Shown: positions 21,901 through 32,456 of the stretch, piece after piece | Layout: each line of letters opens with the position of its first letter | Numbering within the stretch: position 1 is the first letter of the stretch | Assembly: GCA_963921825.1 (NCBI GenBank) | Contig: OY997589.1 | Location: 53,872,546 to 53,936,545 of the forward strand | DNA from: Erodium maritimum | Lineage: Eukaryota; Streptophyta; Magnoliopsida; Geraniales; Geraniaceae | Reading direction: 5' to 3' | DNA: 64,000 nt | Program-made: the position numbers and the translations under genes | Notes under the pieces: model-generated | The model's input: the letters and a program-made list of their open reading frames with translations, nothing else | Told to the model about the DNA's origin: nothing | The model's database searches: none

Positions 21901-22655
21901 CTTGAGTCTTCAAGCCAGATATTTAAAAACTTAAAGGGTCTTGGTCCCCAAACTTGTGTGTTATTGAATAAAAGCAAAGGCCTATGGTGTGGAATTGATC
22001 TAGGCAGGCAGGACTGGGATAAGGAGGGCATGAAAGTAAGCAGCTCATTACTAACAAGAAATCTATCTATTCTTGAAGCTTGGGATCCAGGACCATACCA
22101 AGTGTACTTTCCACCTTGCAATGGTAAGTCTATCAAACCTGAATTATTTAGAAGCCTTTGAAAGTTCTGCATTGAGCTTCCTCCACTTCTGAAACTGAGT
22201 CTATCAGAAGGTGAGAGTATTGCATTGAAGTCACCTCCCACAATTATCCACAAATCAGACTGTGCACACAATTCCTTTTCAATTTCCAACCAAAGAGCTG
22301 CTATATTTTGAAGATTATTTGGAGCATAAACATTTATGATGCAGTAGGGCTGGTTGAGAGAAGAGATCAAACCAAAGCAGCAGAGAGCTCCTTGCAATGG
22401 TTTAATAGAGGTCATGATATAGAGTGTATTATTCCAAAGGCTTAGTATTCCTCCTGAGGCTCTTGAGGCATCTATTGCAGCTACCTCCCAATCTATGGAC
22501 AATCCACACATCCTAGAGATGTTTGATGGTAATTTTTCTATTTTTGTTTCCTGTATCAGTATGAAATCTGGTGTTTGCTTGCGTACCAAGCAACTGAGAC
22601 TTTTCCTCTTTTGAGAAGAGGAGAGTCCTCTCACATTCCATGAGAGGACCTTCAT
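18999..22655 (-). CDS. LINE B ORF2: endonuclease-RT, one internal stop
   Basis: The frame spans 1218 codons, broken only by a TAG at 19362-19364 inside the zinc module. Residues 1-235 form the APE-type endonuclease: SWNVRGL, LIQETKIEKLP and VGGDFNAIL are present, but the usual SDH motif near residue 220 reads PHH, so strand-cutting activity is doubtful. Then come the RT domain (GDKAPGPDGFSLNFF, TLIPKG, ADYRPISL, GLRQGCALSPLLFVL and the catalytic ISHLQFADDSILF) and thumb (LLAKWWWRFALEKNAL), followed by zf-RVT (LVCPIC, then WDLEDGSHVLLHCPRAWQVW after the stop). The start ATG overlaps the ORF1 stop as ATGA. In active relatives this protein nicks DNA and reverse-transcribes its own RNA at the target. 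Confidence 0.93.
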
Positions 22656-25275
22656 TCTTGATTAAAAAGAGGAGAGGTGTATAGGATTTCCCCCCTCAAG
22701 TTATGGTCTTCCAAGGGTAACAGACTTCCAGCATTTAGATCCTCCCCTTCTGTATCTATCTCTGGCTCCTTTGAGCAACCATCCTCATCTAGACCATTGA
22801 GTCTTTGAATGACAACCTCATCATCAAGTTTTGAATTCAGTCCTATGGCCTTTCCAAACCTCCAAGCTTTCCTTGCCTCAGATTCTTCAGGTTGCACAAT
22901 TTGAAGCTTCTTGCTTTTTACTGAAGTGGACCCCTTCTCCTTCAATTTGGATCTGGTATCATATATTCTTGCTTGTGATTTTTTGGTTGATTTTTTCTTT
23001 CCTCTCAGTTTGGTGTTTGTGTCTGTCAATGCAATGGATTTATGCAGGCCCAAAAAGTCTGCCACTTCCTGAACTTGAGGAGATGCTAGATTAAGAGAGT
23101 GTGGAGATGAACTTGTAGCCTCCAAACCAGATTCTAAGGAGTCAAGCCCTATTTTTCCCTCCAAAAGAACTGTGTTGGCAACAATGTTATGAATCCCATC
23201 AGAAGCAGCTGTAAAATGATAATTCAGAGTTTGTGTAGGGCCATCAGGGTTTAAAGCCTTTTGCAACAATAAATGCCCATCTCTTTCCAAAGTGCTTCTA
23301 TTATTCTCTACTGGTATAATATCCCTACCAGTCACTTCAGCTATAAAATGAGTATCAGATTTTCCAAGAAGAGTTGCAACCTGGGGAGAAGGACTTGGTT
23401 GGTGTAACTGAATTGAACTGGTGGCATAAACTGGTTGATCTTGAAGTTCAGAAGATGATTTCAGACCAGAAAACACTTGAGGAGCAAGGGCAGTAGAAAC
23501 TTGAATTGATTTTTCCAAATGCTCAAACTCATGAAGGAATAAGATTGAAGTATTCCTATCAACAGGTTCATAAGTGTCTTGCACAAAAAGATCATCTTGT
23601 ACTCCTAGTGTGAGAGGATCATTAATTTCAGTAAGGGGCACAATAGCAGTGGGTTCATTAATGCATAACAATGAAGAGCCTGCCTCTTGAACTAGGTTGA
23701 CCTCAGATGGGCAATGATCCACCATAACTCCAAACTCAGGATTAGAGGCTTCATCCAAGGTTGTTGAGATCCTCTGAGCAGAATTAGCACCTGACTCAAC
23801 AAGAGTATTAGACAATTTTACTTCATCATAATGTCCTTCAATGGATAATCACTGTCATATTCTGAGCCAGAATTAGTATCACTTTATTGATCAGATGGGT
23901 TGTTATGGGGGGTTGTTGTAGCAGAAGTTTGGGGAAGATTGGATGATTGAATAGTAGCAACCCAGACTTTAAACTTAGAGCTCCCAGAGTGATAAAAGCT
24001 TCTTCTGAAATGTTTTTTAACTGGGATGTTTGAACCAGAACATATGCTGTGTGAATTGAGAGATCTTGTGTAGACTGAGGATGTGTGTAGAGGACTTTCC
24101 CAAATTTGCTCACAGCAGCTTGAAAACTTTCTTCACACCAAAAAAAAAAGGAATGCCTTGAATTGCTAGCCATGTGAAATGACATCCCTTTGTGAAGAGA
24201 TCCCCCTTTCCAGGTATAAAGGTGAGCTATTTTTGCAGCCAAGCACCATCTTCAAAGAGCAAGTGTTTATCAAATTGTGGATCAGGGCAATGCACCAGTA
24301 TTGTTTTGTTGCCCAGATCTTTAAGCTGAAGTTCACAGACTCCTTCCAAAGCAATCTCCTGCATCATTTCTTCCATAGAGATTTCCAGATGAGTTATTGC
24401 CAAATGAGCTCTCTCCAGCAACTTTACTTTGTCAGTAACAATGGACCTTTGTGTGGAGAAATCATCATAGTTTTTCTGTTGATACATAAGACTCTCAGTT
24501 GAAACCTTAGCGTTGTTATTGAAATTAGAGTTGCTCCTGTCCCAAGCTTCAGTAACAAAAAGAGTGTGATCTTTGACTCTGAGGCCATTGCATTGGTTGA
24601 TAGCTTGTTGTAGATCCCATTTGGTTGAAAGGTAGATAAATCCATACCAGCTTCCTCTTATGTTTGGTTTGAAACCAGCCACATATTTAATATAACCAGA
24701 AAGCTTACCAAAGAACCTATCCATCCATTCAGAGTTGACCTTAGCAGGTATGTTGAGCACAAAAGCTGTATAATGAGGCTTTGATTTCTGAGGCAGATTC
24801 CTTTTGGGTGCTAAGAAGGTACTTTCAAAACCAGGAGGTGGGTTTCCTAGCGACGAAGAACTTTAAAACCGACCTCTAGAAATGTTAGGCAGCAGAGGAT
24901 CTTCAGCAAAGCACAGCTCTTTGCCCTTATTGATTCTGTCAGGTTGATGAAGGGAGGGGTCAGTTGCTCTGCTTTGAAATTGTGGACCACTGAAGGTTGG
25001 CGTCGAAGCTCTACCCGAAGAGAGTGGTTGGAAGTATTTGTCATAAAACATTTTTTGACCACCGATCAATTTTGTGCAGCCACCTGGAGAATATTGCTGC
25101 GTTTTGTCTGAAGAGGAGGGAGAGACCAGCTTGCTTCGTCTTCCTCTAGTTCCTCTATTTTCACTCCTTTTTTTGGGATATGCATAGGTCTTAATGGGGG
25201 TGGAACATGCAAGATTTCACCACTGAGCTCCTGGGGGGTTAGACAGGCACCCGGCCGAGAAATAGAGAGTGCCAT
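22652..25275 (-). pseudogene. LINE B ORF1 (RRM protein), disrupted
   Basis: The RNA-binding ORF1 protein is spread over three frames with about four or five breaks. From the 5' end: an N-terminal part (25275-25066), a Ser/Pro-rich part (25069-24863), a part with NPPPGFES and the RRM (about 24850-24560: TAFVLNIPAKVNSEWMDRFF, then GSWYGFIYLS and LFVTEAWDR), a middle part (24242-23838), and a long C-terminal part (23815-22652) with a Lys-rich stretch (KLRGKKKSTKKSQARIYDTR) and an acidic tail. The C-terminal KAWRFGKAIGLN matches the tail of ORF1 at 40881-42737. The stop codon overlaps the ORF2 start. ORF1 binds the LINE RNA in the particle. Confidence 0.85.
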
Positions 25276-25564
25276 AGAGAGTGCAGAGCAAGCGGAAGAA
25301 AGGAGAAAGAGAGCCGGTGGTTCGATGTTTTACAAAACAACAAGAACACTACACCGTGGAGAAAGAAAACCCAGTAGATAGTGATGAGTGTCGGAGAGAG
25401 TGGAGAAGTGTAGTAGAATAAGAAGAACACAAAAGGTTAGCTGGATGAAGAACATATGCTGAGCTTGAAGAAGGTTGAAGGTGTTACAGTGGTACAACTA
25501 TAGCATTTAGAGAGAGTTTAGACTTTGGTTCTGAGTTTGTCTTCTTTCTGGGTAAAACATGCCT

Positions 25565-25644
25565 CTTTGATCCCCTCTTAGGAAGCACTTGATGATGATG
25601 GCGTGTTGTATAACTATCTTGACTACGATCCATCGATATTGTAA
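25565..25644 (+). pseudogene. Decayed host coding sequence, right of LINE B
   Basis: After the LINE target duplication the frame from 17645-18052 continues as CLFDPLLG and then shifts. In the next frame, from 25582, EALDDDGVLYNYLDYDPSIL ends in TAA at 25642-25644. The join at 25581 (CCCCTCTTAG/GAAGCA) also looks like a splice acceptor, so it may be a true exon start instead of a frameshift. Family not recognised. Confidence 0.4.
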
Positions 25645-26960
25645 GTTTTTCAGCATTTCTTAACTTGAATATGGATTCATCGTTGTAGTTCATTTAGGCT
25701 TCTGATTCCTAGAAGCCGTTGTCAATATTTCATTTCTTAAAAAACTGTTGTCATGTTAAAGATACTCTACCTAAAATAATGGGGATTATTTATGAAAAGT
25801 ACAGGCTCATTTACAAAACTTTCTTATTTGTCATATCATTGCTGTCATTTACCAAGTAAATTTTCTTTTAATTCAATAAATGATGTGTATGGAACATGCT
25901 GATTTTATAAATTACAGTGTATATGTGAAATCTGTATGCTTCATTACAGGCCAAAGGTTAACTAGGAAAACGTCCAACCTGATAGTCAGGTTTGTTCTTT
26001 CTTTTATATAGTCATATATTTTTCTTCCACCTACTCAATATGAGACTTTATCTTTTAAGAATATGATAATTCACCTATTTTTTTTGTTTACCTTTCGCTC
26101 ATTAAGCTTTTTGAACATATTATATATTGTTTCATATTTGGTTTTGTAAACAAAAAATTGTCATCTTCAGTTGGTTGTACTCGTGAACGTGCTTTATTCA
26201 GTGTTTTAATTCACGTCGTAATAGAATTTATTACTTGATACTTTTTGGTTTTTGGAACTCTCAATCATACTATATTAATGTTTGGTTTTGCATTTATGGA
26301 AAGAACAAAGTCGACAACCAAGTTTTAGAAATAGATATCCACTAAACCGATCCAATCTTTTGTGCATTACACACTATTATTTTATTCACTTAGTCAGTTG
26401 TGAGAAACAAACTGAAGAAATAGATTGATCCTTTCTTTGAATATAGTTTTTTCAATACTGTATGAATTGCTCTTTCTGGTATGCTTAGTCAGATGATCAA
26501 GCGAGATGAGAATAAATGACAATGGTTGAGGGTTCTTTATCGGATCTTGGTATGAACTTGAATCAAATAGTTACATAGTTTCTCCTTTCTGCAGCCTCAG
26601 TCTATCTGTTTTCCATCATATTGTAGATGTTTTCAATCAGATATTTTAGGATGTTGTAGCAATTTGAGTTTTGGTAGTTAGTGTAAATATAAATAGAGTC
26701 AAAAATCAAACAAATGATTTATGAGCTTATATGCGGTTATTTTTTTCCCTTCCAACATTTGTAAGTCGTTTGAGCAATACAAAAATTACTTGAACAAAGA
26801 AATATACTTTTTGAGAGAAAACTTGAATCAAATGATGCTGTATATTGTTGGTTGTTTTGACTATGGTTTATTACCATATCTTCTTTGGTGTAACTTATGC
26901 TAAGAATTGAGTCTATTACATATTTGAATTGCGATTGATTGCTTTCAATTTGCAATGTAG
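25645..26960. other. AT-rich host DNA, no gene seen
   Basis: About 1.3 kb of AT-rich, intron-like or intergenic DNA. It contains short T-rich tracts and no frame with recognisable content. Confidence 0.5.
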
Positions 26961-27095
26961 GTACGAGCACTTTTTGTAGGAAGAGAAGCTATTGAAAGTA
27001 TCCACAATGAGCGAAGGGGAAATATGCCGGATGCTTTGCATATGGTGGCTTGGTGCGACGGGAAAGGAAGGTCGTTGGTTCGATATTTCTTCTGA
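26961..27095 (+). CDS. Possible terminal exon of an unidentified host gene
   Basis: After an acceptor-like TTTGCAATGTAG, 44 codons are open to TGA. They read VRALFVGREAIESIHNERRG, then NMPDALHMVAWCDGKGR. The balanced amino-acid mix stands out from the AT-rich surroundings. No matching upstream exon is identified and the family is not recognised. It may be a remnant of the same old gene as the sequences flanking LINE B. Confidence 0.3.
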   Translation, partial: VRALFVGREAIESIHNERRGNMPDALHMVAWCDGKGRSLVRYFF

Positions 27096-27592
27096 GTTTG
27101 GGTTTGATTTTAGTTTGGTTTCGTTGTTAGGAATCCTCTTAACCTAATTTATTTTAAATAGAACTTTATTTAATTTTTTTTAGATGAGATTAAGCCAATT
27201 TATTTTTTTGTATGTTTGTTGTTTAGTTACATGGTTGTGATTGTTTGACCAAATAAGCTTATAGTTATGCTAACTAAATGGATTGAACTTTATCTATTAT
27301 TTCGGATTGAAAAAATTTAATCGAAAAATAAACCATTTGACCAAAAAAGACGATAAAAGAAATAAATTTTAAATATTTTATGACAATAAAAGTTGAATAT
27401 TGAAATATACAAGTTTTTACGCCAAGCACTAGGAGAAGCACTGTGCATGCGGGGTTCAGTGAACGCAGCTCTCCCCTGCCTCCTCCTCTTCCTCGCCGTC
27501 TCTTCGGATTCTCGCCATTAAATGTAACCGTGCGTTACTCTCCTTCTGTAATTGGGTGCTGTCCGTTTCTGGTCATTCATTAAGGCACACAA
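27096..27592. other. AT-rich spacer, C/T-rich end
   Basis: AT-rich to about 27420, then a C/T-rich stretch (27470-27560, with CTCCTCCTCTTCCTCGCCG) that looks like the 5' UTR of the exon that follows. Confidence 0.4.
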
Positions 27593-27825
27593 ATGGTCGC
27601 TGAATCATGCCTACATATGGGTTCGCTTGGGTCGTCTGGAACCACCAGCTCCATCGCCCCTCTCAACTTCTACAAACCGACTCAGATTCCGTCCAACACA
27701 ACGCTGCTAGAGCCGTCAAGTTCTTTTTCTGCTCAGTCTCTGTTCGTCGAGCCGTCTATTACCGGTATGTTGTTTAACTCCTTCATCCCGATTTGCCGGC
27801 CAAATTCCGACTTCGACGACACATG
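27593..27825 (+). CDS. Possible first exon of an unidentified host gene
   Basis: ATG at 27593 follows a pyrimidine-rich leader. The frame reads MVAESCLHMGSLGSSGTT, is Ser/Pro/Thr-rich over 77 codons and ends NSDFDDT at a good donor, TG/GTAAGTA (27826). The downstream intron appears to have been hit by the Copia-like element. Ser-rich N-termini of this kind occur on organelle-targeted and on disordered proteins; I cannot choose. No later exon is identified. Confidence 0.35.
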
Positions 27826-28089
27826 GTAAGTACTAAAAAAATTAGATAGGACGACCAATTTTCAAATTAAGTTATTTTTAGGTCTATCTGCATAAATGGA
27901 GTGTGTGTGGATATGATAGCTCGTGAATGTATTATGCTTTTGTTGTGCAGCAGGAGTTTCCGTTCAGGGACGGAAAGCTTAGATTCTGTGTGTTTCTTGC
28001 TCAGTTCTAGGTGGATAAGAAACATGTTTGTATCTTTGTGTCACGATGCTCATCTGTCATATAAAAGGAATGGGAAGAGAAGTGATGCG

Positions 28090-28702
28090 GCGTCGTTTAG
28101 GGGGGAGTAAGGCAATTGCAAAACGTCACCGTTTCACTCGTTTGTGGCTTCTTCCCAAAATGGCTAGGTTTCGCATATAAGGAAGTGATGCTGCTTCAAA
28201 GTGGGATCGATGAACAAACAAGTGTTCCTTAGCTTAACTTATCAGTAGTAGTAGTGTTAGTTGTTATCTGCATTTAGTAGCTGCTATAGTTGTAGAAAAA
28301 GGGCTGTAGAAGCTGTCTTGCTGTGTATCAAGCTTTCTTCAGATTTAATCGAAGCTTTTCTATTTCCTTTTCATTATTGATTTACTTACGATTGGATCCA
28401 CAATCGTAACAGTGGTATCAGAGCAATGAACTGCACGCCTGGGGTTAGGGCCGGAAATGAGGCAGTGAATTTTTTTTCAAGCCACTCGACGGTAGAGGAT
28501 AGCCGGAGCGAGATGTGTCACAGTATTTCAGCTCACGAAGTTCCAATTGCTTCATCCATGTGCTTCGATTATTACGGCAATCCACTCCGAGAACCTGTTG
28601 ATCGAGGTAAACCTGTTTTTGATTCACCTACAGATTTTCATTCTGGGTTCGGCTATGGACGGACGACTGGAGTTTGTACCCAAAATTTTTCACCGGAATT
28701 TG
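28090..28702 (+). mobile_element. 5' end of Copia-like LTR element (left end uncertain)
   Basis: An LTR-like stretch with ATATAAGGAAG near 28173 ends at 28411 (CAATCGTAACA) and is followed by the Met-tRNA primer site at 28413-28424 and an ATG at 28426. The 97-codon frame from that ATG is plausibly the start of a gag. The left LTR boundary cannot be fixed because no second LTR is in view. At 28703 another insertion begins. Copia rather than gypsy is a guess from LTR size and style. Broken fossil. Confidence 0.5.
28413..28424 (+). promoter_or_regulatory. Primer binding site, tRNA-iMet type
   Basis: TGGTATCAGAGC, one base after the LTR end CGTAACA. It supports an LTR element reading to the right. 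Confidence 0.75.
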
Positions 28703-29077
28703 TGTTGGAATTCTAGGGAGCAAAGCACAGCGGAAAATAAAAATTTTCCCTAGAATAGCCTCAGGATCCATGTAATTCCGAGTAAACCGACAATCAAAAA
28801 TTAAAGGAGAGATTACCTCTTTCAATTTTTTCAGCTTGGTTCGAGACAGGGACCAACTTGCAGATCGTATAACTCTGCAACGAACCGTTGGAATGAAAAT
28901 CCCTCGGTCAGATTGAAAGCCAATGTGTGAAGAACGTTCACTCCAAAAATCAGCAAGATCGGACTTCGGATGAACCTCCGATCGAGCTCTTTACAGTGGC
29001 TGGTCGGACAGAATCTGGGCAGAAAAATCTGGGCAGATTTTTCTCTTCTTCTTGCAAACCAAGACCACTCGAAGCAA

Positions 29078-29135
29078 ATATGAGTGACAGATCCGTTATC
29101 AGTCAACCATATCTCTCACATAGACACTTATGCAC
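29078..29135 (+). repeat. 58-bp direct repeat, copy 1
   Basis: Starts ATATGAGTGACAGATCCGTT and ends CTTATGCAC; identical to 30082-30139, 1004 bases away. Confidence 0.9.
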
Positions 29136-30081
29136 GACAAGATATCCCAATGGTTTGATGGATTAAGTGTGAGTTGAGACGTTTCCAAAAGGATCCGTCC
29201 TCTACCGGTATCCACACCAACAAGATATCCCAAATCGCTTGTGTGCTAGCACAAAGGAAGAACACTTCTTCCACTCTTTCTCTCTAACTCGTTTCTCTCT
29301 CTACCCTTTGAGAACCATTCTCAACACAATGAAAAATCTGATTTTTCTTCTCTCTCTTGCATGCATATATAACCCAACATGACCACACTTATTTTATTTG
29401 GAAAAACCCAACACTTGGACTTCCAACTTGGACAAGTGTCTCACTTAAGTTTTGCATGCTTACTATTCCTAAACATGACTCCACTAAGTCATTTCAAGCA
29501 AGTCCAACTCTTGAACTTTCTTTTATGACAAGTGTCTCATTTTAGGAGTAGTGCTCATGCAAAAATACCCTCTTTGAATTTCACAAATTCAAGAGTCATT
29601 TTTGCATTTTAATTGCCCAACATAATCTTTATTATATTGGTAATTCGAAAAACGAGTTAATGAATAAATAAATATTATATCATATAATATATTATTATAT
29701 TCACTTGAGGGACTTCATAAGTCCAATTCGATTTTGGGCTCGATGTTGTGTGCGACCCTGTAGGCTCATAACACGTGTTGGCAGTGGGCCCGAAATCTCG
29801 TTTCGTCCACATGTCATAGTTGGCCTCTAGCAAGGCATTATGACTACCCAAACGTTTATGATGATCGTTAATCCGACTTAACCTTTACCCGCTAATATGT
29901 TAACCCTTCTGTCAACGATATCTCGATCGAATAAGGCATATGGCCGTCATCCTTATTTTATTCGATCGTTGTTTCTTGATCTTAAGTAGACTGCCAGTGA
30001 TAACTCTTTATCAAATCGCATGGCCATGCTTTTTCTTGCAGTCCCACTTATCAAGGGGCCCAAACGATATCTCTCATATTT

Positions 30082-30139
30082 ATATGAGTGACAGATCCGT
30101 TATCAGTCAACCATATCTCTCACATAGACACTTATGCAC
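30082..30139 (+). repeat. 58-bp direct repeat, copy 2
   Basis: Identical to 29078-29135. The text on both sides differs from copy 1, so the sharing is limited to this block. Confidence 0.9.
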
Positions 30140-30319
30140 CCAATCACAGCATTTATAATTGCCCGGTTAAAGACAACGTTTAACTGTGTCAAAGCACACA
30201 GCCACCTATGTAGAAATCATGATGACTATAAGGTCAGAGGACTTAAGTCATATTACGGTACTGAGAAATACTCATGAAAGTTCCTATGTAGTATTCTCGT
30301 AGTGGGTCATCCAATGCCA

Positions 30320-31855
30320 TTTCCCTAAATGACATCTATTATTTGACTTCATATCCAAACTTCTGACACCTGCCAGAAGTTTCTGACTTGCCTTGATAAG
30401 TTTCCACTTTCTTTCTCTATCAGCTAACTCTTTGTCGATTGGGATTTTACGAGCAGCATAGGAACGGAATACATAAGTGGGTTTATTCGGTTGTAAGAGA
30501 TCCTTGGCCGAAGCCCTAGCCCGAGAAACTTGAGGCCCACGCCAAGAGTCCTGTGGACTCGAAAAAGAGGATTCCGATACTTTACTTACCGGCGTAGAGA
30601 AACGCAGAACTGCCTTGCCCTTCCCTGAGGCCAGCTGCTGTGGACTTTCCTTATTTGCCATCACTGCACCTTTGTAAACCACCTTGGAATCAATCCCACA
30701 AATATCAGCCGAAGTTACCCTCTTCAGACCCACCTGAAACGATCTACCCCCAAGCTCCAAGACCCGGTCTGCACTAGATTCCTCCAAGGTGGAATGTAAT
30801 AGGAAGAAGTTGCAATCAAAAGACAATGACGTCTCATCTCTCAGTGCTAGCAGAAAAGACCCGCAGGAATTTCCCACATCTCTAAAAGTCTTCATACACC
30901 AACCCGAGATCGGCAAACCCGTCACCTTCCACCATGCAAAACCACCTGCTCTAGTTAGCCATTCATGTGCTCTATCAAACATCAAGAACGCCTCTGAACA
31001 CCAACTCCATTTCGAGTTCAAAACATCCAACAACGTGTCCCGGTCAGAGGATAAAAACAAAAAGATTCTATTGCCCAAGTACCTGAATTGCAGGTCTGCC
31101 TCTTCCCCGTTGAGTAATTCACTCAAGTCCTTTAAAGATAGTTCCTCCTTAGCCACACCCAAGATACTAGCAGTCACCCAAGGCGATAGATACTGAGAAA
31201 AAGTGCCCCGAATACACTGGGTGGCGTCAGAACTTTTGGATGTCATTCCCACACTATTCGGTAGTGCAGGCTCCGTCTTCTTTGGCCTCCAAACCCATTT
31301 AGGACGAGATTGAGATCCACCTTGACGACCCGATCTCTTAGACAACCTTTCCGGCCAGGCTAACGATACGGACAACTTATAACCTTCCCAGATAAACCCG
31401 TTGCAAGCTTTCAGTAACATGTCTGCATCTTCCTTGGAATCAGTGGATACAAATCCGAAGAATCTGCCGCCAGGGTTCTTCCTTTTGCAGACGAATACCC
31501 TGGAGACCGGCGTCAATTCCTCTAGCCAATCCCTCAGTTTGGCTCTCGATGTTGCTGGGGGTAGATTGCACATGAAGAGCTTGTATTGATCCGTCTTCTT
31601 CCCCACTGGATCCTGCTGATCCGAGTTAAGGCTAGCTGACTTACGGGCCTCCGGATCCAGTCCCCCTCCTTTGGAATGAACAGACAGTCGCCTTTCCGAG
31701 TCCGGCCTGGTCGTGATCTGACGACTGCCAGAGAGAATCGAAGCATCCCTAGCAGACTCCTCCAATCTGCAAATTATTGACGCAACCTTTGGAACCCTAA
31801 CCACCTCCCCTTCCACCAATTTCTCATAATAAACTGGAACGCTCGATTTCGACAT
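30320..31855 (-). pseudogene. LINE C ORF1 (RRM protein), 3'-truncated
   Basis: One open frame of about 510 codons from the ATG at 31855 (MSKSSVPVYYEKLVEGEVVR). An upstream in-frame ATG at 31912 is possible but its leader looks like UTR. RRM at about residues 103-185: YKLFMCNLPPATSRAKLRDW, GGRFFGFVSTD and NGFIWEGYKLSVSLAWPERL. Then a basic linker (SKRSGRQGGSQSRPKWVWRP) and a conserved middle domain (GFAWWKVTGLPISGWCMKTF) also seen at 40881-42737. The last codons of the frame (to 30284) come from the neighbouring insertion. Its role would be LINE RNA binding. Clearly diverged from the ORF1 of LINE B and of the LINE at 36256. Confidence 0.85.
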
Positions 31856-32404
31856 GGATCGTTCCTTCTGCGCCGAACGATGTATCCACAACACCGCGTC
31901 GTTCAACAACATACGTCTTCAATAGATCGAATCACGATGAGTAGCCGGTATGATCGAGTCACGAACAATGTCTGGATCAACACCTGCTACAAACACGGTG
32001 CATTTCACCAGCCTCCACAACCCACCTGCTGCAGACCCGCCGGAACGGCACCGCTCGGACTGCAACCAGAGCTTCACCACGACCCAACCACTCGGACTGC
32101 AGTCACGGTTGTGCCAACTGCCTGAAGACACGCCGACGAGGACGACGACGCCCCCAAACCGAAAGGCACGGCAGCACAACCCGCTCTGAAGACACGCCGA
32201 TAGGATCTGTTTAATCCGACGAAATCCCCCGCCTCCACCACAGCCGGCTTCAACCGGAGACTACACCCTACACGGCACCCACGCGCACCACTCCCCCAAG
32301 CACCCCCAGCAACTGGATGGAACAGTCCCGAAGACGAGCGGAATGACGGCGGCGCTCGGAATCACACAGTGGAACCCTAACTTAGCGCGCGTGGGGCGCG
32401 TCCT
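30320..32404 (-). mobile_element. LINE C, 5' half of an L1-type element
   Basis: The minus strand carries a GC-rich 5' UTR (about 32404-31856) and most of an RRM-type ORF1. There is no ORF2 and no TTGCTGATCA-type 3' end. LINE copies usually lose the 5' end, so a 5' half points to a later cut, probably where the insertion at 28703-30320 or a rearrangement joined it. The right edge abuts host exon-like sequence at 32405. No target duplication was found. Confidence 0.75.
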
Positions 32405-32456
32405 ATGCTGATGACTGCACTTAAAGATCCAGAAGTCATGGTTGCTATTCAAGAGG
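32405..32456 (+). CDS. Possible host exon cut by LINE C
   Basis: MLMTALKDPEVMVAIQEG ends at a strong donor, GAGG/GTAAGC (32457). The LKDPEVM text recalls STI1/Hip-type DP repeats of co-chaperones, but it is too short for a family call. LINE C lies directly upstream, so the exon start is lost. Confidence 0.3.

Larger units (their letters stand above)
18065..25552 (-). mobile_element. LINE B, L1-type, full length
   Basis: A 7.49-kb minus-strand L1-like element flanked by the 12-bp target duplication TAAAACATGCCT (18053-18064 and 25553-25564). From the right: 5' UTR (25552-25276), ORF1 region (25275-22652), ORF2 (22655-18999), 3' UTR of about 0.93 kb, and an A-rich 3' end preceded by TTGCTGATT. 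The 5' end shares TTTAGAGAGAGTTT with the LINE at 36256-43013, so both are probably full length. It inserted into decayed host coding sequence. ORF1 is badly disrupted, while ORF2 has one internal stop. Confidence 0.95.
28703..30320. mobile_element. Probable LTR or LTR-type non-autonomous insertion
   Basis: The stretch begins TGTTGGAATTCTAGGG and interrupts the Copia-like gag frame. It is about 1.6 kb without coding capacity. It is rich in LTR-like text (GCACAGCGGAAAATAAAAAT) and carries a 58-bp direct repeat (29078-29135 and 30082-30139). The right edge lies near 30320, where LINE C ORF1 sequence begins; the exact end and target duplication are not certain. It could be a solo LTR or a LARD-like piece. 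Family not recognised. Confidence 0.45.
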
